The notes beneath the pieces were generated by a model. It had not been told where the DNA came from, made no database searches, and saw only the letters and a list, made by a program, of their open reading frames with translations. Positions 9,757-15,656 of a stretch of DNA of 15,656 nt are shown here, piece by piece. Origin of the DNA: an uncultured Collinsella sp. (GTDB lineage Bacteria > Actinomycetota > Coriobacteriia > Coriobacteriales > Coriobacteriaceae); the NCBI GenBank assembly GCA_900545055.1, contig UQXP01000041.1, forward strand, positions 1-15,656. Reading direction: 5' to 3'. The position numbers were made by a program, and so were the translations under genes. Position 1 is the first letter of the stretch, and each line of letters begins with the position of its first letter.

Positions 9757-9796
9757 AAAAACGCCCGCCGGTACGTGTGATACCGGCGGGCGTTTT
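9757..9796. terminator. Bidirectional intrinsic terminator between convergent genes
   Basis: CGCCCGCCGGTA (9762-9773) pairs perfectly with TACCGGCGGGCG (9781-9792) around a seven-base loop. A's at 9757-9761 and T's at 9793-9796 give a U-run in either direction. It serves the + strand MoaE-like gene (stop at 9727) and the minus-strand membrane protein gene (stop at 9818). Confidence 0.92.
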
Positions 9797-9817
9797 GCGT
9801 TTTGGGCGCGGTGGGTG

Positions 9818-11047
9818 CTACACGCGCGTCGCATCCTTGGGGCTCATGGTCATGCTCTGGAAGCGATTCTCCATAAAGTCATTATCGAAGTACTTGCCGT
9901 AGAACTGCGCAACGGGAATATCCGGTTCCGTGCCGTTGACGCGCTGATACCAATAATCGAGCGACTGCAGCGTCATAACGCCATCGACCAGCATAATGAT
10001 GGTGAAGATGACGGTAGCCGAGTAGCGGCTCTTCCACGGAATCATGTTGATGAGTTTGAGCAATCTGGGCAGAAGCAGCTTGATCCAGATGAGTCCACCC
10101 AGGCCCCATAGGCAGGCGAAGCCCGTGCAGGTACGTCCGCCGGTAAGGACGGCGAGCGGATCGGGCATGCCAAAGAGCTTCATATGCGAGTAGCTCCACG
10201 AGACCACACCGAACGAGGTCTGCATAAACCAGCCCACGAACACCTCAAAGCTTGCGCCGAGCAGCGCGCTCACCAAAAAGATAATGATGGGGTTCTTTTT
10301 GTAGAAGCGGTTGAGCACCATGGTCATGAGCACGGCGCCAAATCCGTAGATGGGGCTGAAGGGGCCAAACAGCATGCCGGCGCGGTTCTGGTAGACACCC
10401 GGGTCGTCGACCGTCATGTGCCAGATGTCCTCGGCGATCAGGCCGAGTATGCAGCAGACAAAGAATACCCAGAACAGGTTGAAGTAGTTGAGCTTGATGT
10501 AGCCTTCGCCGGTTTCATCGCGCCCGAGCATGCCCTCGGCGGCGGCATCGCGGTCGAGCATCTCCTGCAGGCGGCGCTGCAGCTCGCGCTCCTGGCGCAG
10601 CGTGGGGTCGACGGTGGCCGAAAGCGCGACGAGGATGCCGAGCTGGATGGCAGGGCGCAGCAAGAAGGGCCCGATGCCCTGGAGCATCACGTCAACCAAA
10701 AGCTCGACGACGGTAAACGCGATAAGGATATAGGACAGGCGAGCGGCGTTGCGACGCTGGTTTTTGATAAGGTCCAGGCCAAAGATGATCAGGATGACGG
10801 CGCTTGCCGCAGAGAGCATGATGCCGGCGACGATAAGGCCGACCGCGACGAGTGTGTTGTCGCCGAGCTTGGCGGCGGCGTTGCCGTTGATGAGCGCGGT
10901 GATGACCTGCCACATAAAGGCGCCGACCGAAGGGAGCGTGCCCACGCCGGACAGGATGCATAGGACGGCGTACACCTTAATGATGAGGGGGATCTTCTTG
11001 ACCTCCGTGGCGCTGGGGACGCTGGGGTCGAGTTCGTTTCGATCCAT
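9818..11047 (-). CDS. Polytopic membrane protein with putative ABC-transporter type IV (CmpB-like) domain
   Basis: A 409-residue integral membrane protein. Residues ~20-145 hold about five hydrophobic helices. A charged linker follows (RQERELQRRLQEMLDRDAAA, ~151-170), then residues ~188-365 hold about five more. The C-terminal half carries the hallmark of the putative ABC-transporter type IV family (Pfam PF06541): FWVFFVCCILGLIAEDIW, then RAGMLFGPFSPIYGFG, a conserved glutamate in ALLGASFEVFVGW, and GRTCTGF. Despite the family name, no ATP-binding subunit is encoded nearby, and transport has not been shown for this family to my knowledge. The start is the ATG complementary to 11045-11047, after an AAAGG element; the longer in-frame reading to 11224 lacks a ribosome binding site and runs through poorly coding sequence. 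It is the only minus-strand gene of the window and splits the purine genes into purE and purFMN. Confidence 0.88.
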   Translation of the reverse strand: MDRNELDPSVPSATEVKKIPLIIKVYAVLCILSGVGTLPSVGAFMWQVITALINGNAAAKLGDNTLVAVGLIVAGIMLSAASAVILIIFGLDLIKNQRRNAARLSYILIAFTVVELLVDVMLQGIGPFLLRPAIQLGILVALSATVDPTLRQERELQRRLQEMLDRDAAAEGMLGRDETGEGYIKLNYFNLFWVFFVCCILGLIAEDIWHMTVDDPGVYQNRAGMLFGPFSPIYGFGAVLMTMVLNRFYKKNPIIIFLVSALLGASFEVFVGWFMQTSFGVVSWSYSHMKLFGMPDPLAVLTGGRTCTGFACLWGLGGLIWIKLLLPRLLKLINMIPWKSRYSATVIFTIIMLVDGVMTLQSLDYWYQRVNGTEPDIPVAQFYGKYFDNDFMENRFQSMTMSPKDATRV

Positions 11048-11294
11048 ACATAACCTTTCTCGTTTTGCTGTAGGTACAAGGATACGCCGCCGACCTGCCA
11101 AAAGACAGGACGAACGTCCCAATTGCAACAATGCAAGCCCCAACGGCGGGCGAGACGCGTCGCAACGGAAGTATGCGGGATCGTCGGCCCCGAGGCGGTT
11201 GCCCAATAAAATGTTTGGCTGCAAAACGGATTATAAGCTCGGTGGGCTTTTAAAAAGCGCTGTTCATGCGCGGGAGTGCTTGTCTTGCCGTGCG

Positions 11295-11300
11295 TATAAT
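11295..11300 (+). promoter_or_regulatory. Candidate -10 element for purF
   Basis: A perfect TATAAT at 11295-11300 would start transcription near 11307, giving a leader of about 35 bases. No good -35 hexamer lies 16-18 bases upstream; TTGTCT at 11280-11285 is only nine bases away. The rest of the divergent 294-base gap (11048-11341) holds two short dyads, GGACG-AA-CGTCC (11108-11119) and TTGCA-ACAA-TGCAA (11123-11136), of unknown meaning. I saw no purine riboswitch. Confidence 0.5.
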
Positions 11301-11341
11301 AGGGCAGGTAACGCCAAATAACGAGGCTCTGAGGGGATGCC

Positions 11342-13012
11342 ATGTCTCAAGAAACCATCCGCGCGGCCGAGCGTGCCGCGGGACAGGTGAAGACCATGTC
11401 GACGTATGATCCGGACTCCGACCAGCTGCATGAGGAATGCGGCATCTTTGGTGTGTGGGCACCCGATCGCGATGTGGCTCGACTGACGTACTTTGGTCTG
11501 CGCGCGCTGCAGCATCGCGGCCAGGAATCGGCGGGAATCGCCGTGGGTGATGGCGGCACGGTTATGGTCCGCAAGGATCTGGGCCTGCTCGACCGCGTGT
11601 TCTCCAACGCCGACCTGTCGACACTCTCCGGCCAGCTGGCCGTGGGCCACGTGCGCTATGGCACCGCCGGCGCCAAGAGCTGGGAAGCCTCGCAGCCGCA
11701 CCTCTCCACCATCAACAGCGTCATTATCGCGCTCGCGCACAACGGTACTCTGGTCAACACCGACGAGCTGCGCCGCCAGCTGATCGAGCTGGGCGTGCCG
11801 TTCCTCTCCAATTCGGATTCCGAGGTCGCGACCAAGCTTATCGGCTACTTTACCCAGCGTACAGGCCATCTGCGCGAGGGCATTCGCAAGACCATGGAGC
11901 TCGTGCGCGGCGGCTACGCCATGACGCTCATCAACGAGCAGGCGCTCTACGCATTCCGCGATCCACACGGCATTCGCCCGCTCGTGCTGGGCAAGCTGGT
12001 GGACGAGGGTCTGGACCAGGCCGATACCGCAGCCTTTTCGCAGCTGCCGTCGCAGGACGGCGCCGCGACGGTCGACTCCGCCGTCCGTGTCACGCGCGCC
12101 GGCGGCTGGGTCGTTGCTTCCGAGACCTGCGCACTCGACATCGTGGGTGCCGAGTACGTCCGTGACGTCCGTCCCGGCGAGATCTTGCGCATCAGCGCCG
12201 AGGGCCTGGTATCCGAGCAGGGCGTGCCTGCAGCCGAAGAGCCCGCCAACTGCATCTTTGAGCAGGTCTACTTTGCCCGCCCCGACTCCATCATGAACGG
12301 CAAGAGCGTCTATGCCTGCCGTTACGACATGGGTCGTCAGCTGGCACATGAGGAGCCCGTCGAGGCCGACCTGGTCATCGGCGTGCCCGACTCCGGCCTG
12401 CCGCCTGCGGAGGGGTATTCGCACGAGAGCGGTATTCCCTTTGGCGAGGGCCTTATCAAGAACCGCTACGTGGGCCGTACGTTTATCGAGCCTACGCAGG
12501 AGTTGCGCGCCATGGGCGTGCGCATGAAGCTCAACCCGCTGCGCGACAACATCGAGGGCAAGCGCCTGGTCGTCATCGACGACTCCATCGTGCGCGGCAC
12601 CACCATGGTGCAGCTCGTCAAGATGCTGCGCAACGCTGGCGCCAAGGAGATTCATATCCGCATCAACTCGCCCGAGGTCATCTGGCCGTGCTTCTACGGT
12701 ATCGATACCGACGTGCAGTCGCAGCTTATCAGCGCCAACAAGACGGTCGATGAGATCTGCGAGTACATCGGCGCCGATTCGCTGGCCTTCCTTTCGGTCG
12801 AGGGCCTGCTGAAGGTCATGCCCAAGGGCGGTTACTGCGATGCGTGCTTTACCGGCCGCTACCCCGTGGCGATTCCCGAGAGCTTTGGCCGCGACAAGTT
12901 TATGGAGGGCTTTAAGCCCCGCAACCTGGATAAGCCGCTGCATTTTGACGACGACGCCGTGGTCGAGAAATACGACGACCGCAGCTGGGAAGAGGAGCAC
13001 GGCGAGGCCTAA
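11342..13012 (+). CDS. purF: Amidophosphoribosyltransferase (glutamine PRPP amidotransferase)
   Basis: PurF makes phosphoribosylamine from PRPP and glutamine, the first committed step of purine synthesis. The N-terminal glutaminase domain starts at C33 in EECGIFGVW, the nucleophile that becomes the N-terminus after propeptide removal in Bacillus-type enzymes; RALQHRGQESAGI and HVRYGT follow. The phosphoribosyltransferase domain has the PRPP loop VVIDDSIVRGTT (410-421). C304, C450, C499 and C502 match the four [4Fe-4S] ligands of B. subtilis PurF. At 556 residues it is about 80 longer than that protein; about 35 extra residues (~220-254) sit before GGWVVASETCALD. ATG 11342 follows GAGGGG by five bases but implies a 32-residue propeptide; ATG 11396 would leave 14, closer to the 11 of B. 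subtilis. purM follows after 156 bases. Confidence 0.97.
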   Translation: MSQETIRAAERAAGQVKTMSTYDPDSDQLHEECGIFGVWAPDRDVARLTYFGLRALQHRGQESAGIAVGDGGTVMVRKDLGLLDRVFSNADLSTLSGQLAVGHVRYGTAGAKSWEASQPHLSTINSVIIALAHNGTLVNTDELRRQLIELGVPFLSNSDSEVATKLIGYFTQRTGHLREGIRKTMELVRGGYAMTLINEQALYAFRDPHGIRPLVLGKLVDEGLDQADTAAFSQLPSQDGAATVDSAVRVTRAGGWVVASETCALDIVGAEYVRDVRPGEILRISAEGLVSEQGVPAAEEPANCIFEQVYFARPDSIMNGKSVYACRYDMGRQLAHEEPVEADLVIGVPDSGLPPAEGYSHESGIPFGEGLIKNRYVGRTFIEPTQELRAMGVRMKLNPLRDNIEGKRLVVIDDSIVRGTTMVQLVKMLRNAGAKEIHIRINSPEVIWPCFYGIDTDVQSQLISANKTVDEICEYIGADSLAFLSVEGLLKVMPKGGYCDACFTGRYPVAIPESFGRDKFMEGFKPRNLDKPLHFDDDAVVEKYDDRSWEEEHGEA

Positions 13013-13042
13013 AGCCTGCCATGTGGGGATAGGTTTATTTTG

Positions 13043-13063
13043 GTAGGTTTTACCTGCTGTTTT
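13043..13063 (+). terminator. Weak possible terminator or pause hairpin after purF
   Basis: GTAGGT (13043-13048) can pair with ACCTGC (13052-13057) around a three-base loop, and TGTTTTG follows. The stem is only six pairs, one a wobble, so termination would be partial at best. The 156-base gap also holds a poor promoter candidate (TTGATA 13065-13070, then TATGGC 16 bases later). Whether purF and purMN share a transcript cannot be settled by eye. Confidence 0.25.
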
Positions 13064-13168
13064 GTTGATATGACGGCGTACGTTGTTATGGCGCGCGCCG
13101 AAATGAACGCAACTATGAGCACTGTTTGGCGCTTGTGCGGTAAGCAGTAGTGGGAGAGGAAGGCTCAG

Positions 13169-14272
13169 ATGAGCGACAGCAAACATGTGACATATGAGGA
13201 TGCCGGCGTCGACACCGCCGAGGGCGGCCGCGCCGTCGACGCGATTAAGCAGATGGTCAAGGACACCAACCGCCCCGAGGTCATCGGCGGTATTGGCGGC
13301 TTCGGTGGCCTGTTCTCGGCCGCCGCGCTGAAAGGTATGGAAGACCCGATCCTGATCAGCGGCACTGACGGCGTGGGCACCAAGCTCGTGCTCGCCCAGA
13401 TTATGGACCGTCATGAGACGGTGGGTCAGGACCTGGTCGCCATGTGCGTCAACGACATTCTGGCTTCGGGCGCCGAGCCGCTGTTCTTCTTGGACTATGT
13501 TGCCATTGGCCATATCGAGGCCGAGCACATGGCAAAGATCATCAAGGGCGTGGCCGACGGCTGCAAGCTCGCGGGCTGCGCGCTCGTGGGCGGCGAGATG
13601 GCCGAGCACCCGGGCGTTATGGCTCCGGCCGATTACGACCTCGCCGGCTTTACCGTGGGCGTCGTCGACCGTCCCAAGATGCTCGACCCCGCGAATGTCC
13701 GTCCCGGCGACGTGATCCTGGGTCTGCCTTCCACCGGCGTGCACTCCAACGGCTACTCACTCGTGCGCAAGGTCATCGGTGTCGACGGCATTAAGCCGGG
13801 CACGCCCGAGGCCGCCGCTAAGGCCGAGGAGCTGAGCCGCCCGCTCGAGGAGCTCGGCGGCGCATCGCTGGCAGACGCTCTGCTGGCCCCCACGCGCATC
13901 TACGTCAAGCCGATTCTGGAGCTGCTGCGCGGCGGCGCCAACGTGCATGCCATCGCCCACATCACCGGCGGCGGCATCACCGAGAACCTCAACCGCGCGC
14001 TCGCCGATGACGTCGACGCCGTGGTCACCCGCAACGGTGCCGAGATGGGTTGGGACGTTCCGCCCGTCATCACCTATGTGTCGCGCCAGGCCGAGCTTGC
14101 GCCCAACGAGGCGTGCAAGACCTTCAACATGGGCGTTGGACTGTGCCTGATCGTCGCCCCCGAGGACGAGGCCGCGGTGACCGAGGCTCTGGTCGCGCTG
14201 GGCGAGAAGCCGTTCCGCGTGGGCGAGTGCGTCGAGGGTTCCGGTAAGGTCGTGTACTCCGATGAGCGCTAA
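13169..14272 (+). CDS. purM: Phosphoribosylformylglycinamidine cyclo-ligase (AIR synthetase)
   Basis: PurM closes the imidazole ring of FGAM with ATP to give AIR, the substrate used ahead of PurE. The 367 residues are close to the family length of about 345. Motifs in order are GGIGGFGGLF, SGTDGVGTKL, DLVAMCVNDILASGAEPLFF, GGEMAEHPG, GLPSTGVHSNGYSLVRK, HITGGGITENLNRAL and FNMGVGL. The ATG at 13169 follows a long purine-rich ribosome binding site (GGGAGAGGAAGG). It overlaps purN by 11 bases, suggesting coupled translation. The N-terminus has about 15-20 residues before the ATP-binding core (YEDAGVDTAEGGRAVDAIK), as usual. Nothing is broken or missing. Confidence 0.97.
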   Translation: MSDSKHVTYEDAGVDTAEGGRAVDAIKQMVKDTNRPEVIGGIGGFGGLFSAAALKGMEDPILISGTDGVGTKLVLAQIMDRHETVGQDLVAMCVNDILASGAEPLFFLDYVAIGHIEAEHMAKIIKGVADGCKLAGCALVGGEMAEHPGVMAPADYDLAGFTVGVVDRPKMLDPANVRPGDVILGLPSTGVHSNGYSLVRKVIGVDGIKPGTPEAAAKAEELSRPLEELGGASLADALLAPTRIYVKPILELLRGGANVHAIAHITGGGITENLNRALADDVDAVVTRNGAEMGWDVPPVITYVSRQAELAPNEACKTFNMGVGLCLIVAPEDEAAVTEALVALGEKPFRVGECVEGSGKVVYSDER

Positions 14273-14963
14273 CGAGCAGATGACTGCTGCCGAGAGCCTG
14301 GACTTCGTGCCCTACACCCGTCCGACCGGCACCGATACGGCCGAGCCGCTCAAGATCGGTGTGCTCATCAGCGGTTCGGGTACCAACCTGCAGGCGCTGA
14401 TCGATCTGATCGCCGCCGGCAAGCTCAACGCTTCGATTGAGCTTGTGGTGTCGAGCCGTCCTTCGGCTAAGGGTTTGCAGCGCGCTGAGCGCGCGGGCAT
14501 CCAGACGCTCACGCTGTCTAAGGATGTCTACGCCGACCCCATCGCCGCCGACGAGATTATCGCGCACGAGCTTCTCGAGCGCGGCTGCGAGTATGTGGTC
14601 ATGGCCGGCTACATGCGCATGGTGCACACGCCGCTGCTGGCGGCGTTTCCCAACCGCGTGGTCAACTTGCATCCGGCGCTGCTGCCGAGCTTTACCGGTG
14701 CGCATGCGATCGACGACGCGTTTGCGCGCGGCGTCAAGGTGACCGGCGTGACCGTGCACTTTGCCAACGAGATCTACGATAACGGCCCCATCATCGCCCA
14801 GCGTGCGCTGGCTGTTGAGGAGGGCTGGGATGTTGACACGCTCGAGGAGCACATCCATGCGATTGAGCACGTGCTGTATCCCGAGGTCGTGCAAATGCTC
14901 GCCGACGGCCGCGTCCACGTGCTGGAGAGCGGCAAGGTCGCAATTGACGCGCCTCGCGGCTAG
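14262..14963 (+). CDS. purN: Phosphoribosylglycinamide formyltransferase (GAR transformylase)
   Basis: PurN transfers a formyl group from 10-formyltetrahydrofolate to GAR. The 233 residues include a ~30-residue N-terminal extension before the domain start KIGVLISGSGTNLQALI. The catalytic triad is visible as N135 and H137 in VVNLHPALLP and D173 in NEIYDNGPIIAQ. The 38-residue spacing equals that of N106 and D144 in the E. coli enzyme. The ATG at 14262 lies inside the purM end (an 11-base overlap) with only a weak ribosome binding site, so initiation probably depends on ribosomes finishing purM. An in-frame ATG at 14280, just after the purM stop, is an alternative start that would remove six residues. 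A terminator follows 32 bases after the stop. Confidence 0.95.
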   Translation: MSANEQMTAAESLDFVPYTRPTGTDTAEPLKIGVLISGSGTNLQALIDLIAAGKLNASIELVVSSRPSAKGLQRAERAGIQTLTLSKDVYADPIAADEIIAHELLERGCEYVVMAGYMRMVHTPLLAAFPNRVVNLHPALLPSFTGAHAIDDAFARGVKVTGVTVHFANEIYDNGPIIAQRALAVEEGWDVDTLEEHIHAIEHVLYPEVVQMLADGRVHVLESGKVAIDAPRG

Positions 14964-14995
14964 CGGCGCACAGTACAATTTAGCCGAGTAGTCAG

Positions 14996-15038
14996 GGTGG
15001 TCATTGGCGCCAAGGCGCGAGTGGCCACCTTTTGTTTT
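14996..15038 (+). terminator. Intrinsic terminator after purN
   Basis: GGTGGTCAT (14996-15004) pairs with GTGGCCACC (15021-15029) with two G-T wobbles. An inner GCGCC/GGCGC stem strengthens the hairpin, and TTTTGTTTT follows (15030-15038). It ends the purine transcript. Confidence 0.88.
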
Positions 15039-15041
15039 AGG

Positions 15042-15097
15042 TAGTCATCGGGGATGTTCTCAAACGACTAGTCATTCAAGAACGTCCCCGATGACTA
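15042..15097. repeat. Palindromic hairpin upstream of the PTS gene
   Basis: Bases 15042-15060 pair with 15079-15097 over 19 positions with a single G-T wobble (15055/15084). The arms read TAGTCATCGGGGATGTTCT and AGAACGTCCCCGATGACTA. The 18-base loop contains the palindrome GACTAGTC (15066-15073) and a second TAGTCAT that could replace the 5' arm in pairing with ATGACTA. No T-tract follows. It ends 18 bases before the PTS start codon, right beside its ribosome binding site. Pieces of the arms recur elsewhere in intergenic DNA of this window. Confidence 0.75.
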
Positions 15098-15115
15098 GGT
15101 GAGAGAGGTGAGCGC

Positions 15116-15580
15116 ATGGCGGATAACGAAGCGCTGTTTACGCCTGAACTGGTGTTTTTTGATTGGGAGTGCGCGACGCCGGATGAGGTCTTTGCGCGGC
15201 TCGAGGGCGAGCTTGCCCCGCGCGGTTTCATTGCCGAGGGCTGGCTCGACGCCGTCCGCACGCGCGAGGACGCCTATCCCACGGGGCTTGCCATGCCGGC
15301 TGCCAACATCGCCATTCCGCATACCGACCCGGGGTTTGTGGCTAAGCCCTACATCGCCGTGGTAAAGCCGGCCGCGCCCGTGACGTTTAACGCCATGGCG
15401 GGCATGGGCGCTCCCGTGCCGGCGCAGATCATCATCAACCTGGGTATTTCTGAGCCAGGCGGCCAGGTCGAGGCGCTGCAGGCGCTCATGAATATCTTTA
15501 TGGACGCCGACGCCGCAGCCGACGTGCTCGGCCAGACCACGCCCCGGGGCATGGTCGACGCCATCCGCCGCCACTTCTAA
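15116..15580 (+). CDS. PTS EIIA component, fructose/mannitol superfamily, galactitol-like
   Basis: A 154-residue cytoplasmic phosphocarrier of the sugar phosphotransferase system. It accepts phosphate from HPr on a histidine and passes it to a EIIB partner. The EIIA type 2 fold (PF00359) is supported by YPTGLAMPAANIAIPHTDP, with the phosphorylated histidine at H69. The NIAIPHTDP wording followed by AKPYIAVVKPAAPVTF is closer to galactitol-type GatA proteins than to fructose EIIA. The length is that of a stand-alone EIIA. The ATG at 15116 follows GAGAGAGGTGA. EIIB and EIIC genes would be expected downstream but lie outside the window, so the sugar is unknown. A 19-bp hairpin sits immediately upstream of its ribosome binding site. 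Confidence 0.9.
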   Translation: MADNEALFTPELVFFDWECATPDEVFARLEGELAPRGFIAEGWLDAVRTREDAYPTGLAMPAANIAIPHTDPGFVAKPYIAVVKPAAPVTFNAMAGMGAPVPAQIIINLGISEPGGQVEALQALMNIFMDADAAADVLGQTTPRGMVDAIRRHF

Positions 15581-15600
15581 GGTTGGGCTAAGCCGGCGCC

Positions 15601-15611
15601 CGGGGACGTTC
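15601..15611 (+). repeat. Inverted copy of an 11-base motif from the upstream hairpin
   Basis: CGGGGACGTTC here is the exact reverse complement of GAACGTCCCCG at 15080-15090 in the hairpin before the PTS gene, so that gene is bracketed by inverted copies. Nothing else is identifiable between 15581 and the window end. Confidence 0.45.
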
Positions 15612-15656
15612 CTTTTAATATGAGCAGGACATTGTCAAGAGGCAAAATCGGGCCTG

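Noticed and set aside
10184..10963. Plus-strand open frame of 259 codons inside the minus-strand membrane gene
   Set aside because: Its product is rich in Asp, Glu, His and Ala without structure. The minus strand encodes a clear multi-helix membrane protein with family motifs.
11048..11224. N-terminal extension of the minus-strand membrane protein
   Set aside because: There is no ribosome binding site, the residues are unlike a membrane protein start, and a well-placed ATG follows AAAGG at 11047.
12165..12180. CGTCCC inside purF as another member of the intergenic GTCCC motif family
   Set aside because: The hexamer is common in GC-rich coding DNA (also in carB, purM and the ABC gene). Only the 9-11 base matches in gaps were kept.
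11264..13744. Minus-strand open frame of 826 codons opposite purF and purM
   Set aside because: It spans two clear + strand genes and the gap between them. Its composition is typical of antisense to GC-biased codons, and no motif is recognisable.
15620..15656. Possible start of another gene at ATG 15620, open to the window end
   Set aside because: Only 12 codons are visible and there is no Shine-Dalgarno sequence (CCTTTTAAT precedes it). It cannot be supported.

Overview
The window looks like a chromosomal segment of a high-GC Gram-positive bacterium of the class Coriobacteriia, most likely Collinsella or a close relative. The reasons are codon use rich in G/C at third positions, a Bacillus-type PurF with a propeptide and iron-sulphur cysteines, a class B sortase, a PyrR-type RNA site, and a CarA with a family-atypical insertion. 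The genus is an inference; no rRNA or tRNA gene is present to confirm it.

Layout. (1) 1-2306: the 3' part of a fused membrane/ATPase ABC exporter, followed 19 bases later by a single-pass membrane protein of unknown function and a strong terminator. (2) 2370-7283: carA-carB, the two subunits of carbamoyl-phosphate synthetase. They are preceded by an RNA hairpin matching the PyrR-binding motif, whose lower stem covers the carA ribosome binding site. (3) 7284-7738: a 455-base gap with an intrinsic terminator between two long hairpins. The hairpins are inverted copies of one palindromic element, with identical loops and compensatory stem changes. (4) 7745-9727: purE, a class B sortase and a small MoaE-like protein, all on the + strand. 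(5) 9818-11047: a minus-strand polytopic membrane protein with a C-terminal putative ABC-transporter type IV (CmpB-like) domain, facing the MoaE-like gene across a bidirectional terminator. (6) 11342-14963: purF, purM and purN, with purM and purN overlapping. (7) 14964-15656: a terminator, another palindromic hairpin, a galactitol-type PTS EIIA gene, and a short tail carrying an inverted copy of an 11-base motif found in that hairpin.

Functionally the core is nucleotide precursor supply. CarAB makes carbamoyl phosphate for pyrimidines and arginine. PurF, PurN, PurM and PurE catalyse steps 1, 3, 5 and 6 (N5-CAIR mutase) of IMP synthesis. PurF and CarA both consume glutamine. The genes between these are cell-envelope or transport functions with no obvious metabolic link to nucleotide synthesis.

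I found no phage, transposase, CRISPR array or defence locus. The least explained material is intergenic: a covarying hairpin pair around 7296-7649 and a short palindromic motif family based on GAACGTCCC/CGGGGACGTTC. The coding genes are mostly ordinary, with local oddities in CarA, PurF and the MoaE-like protein.
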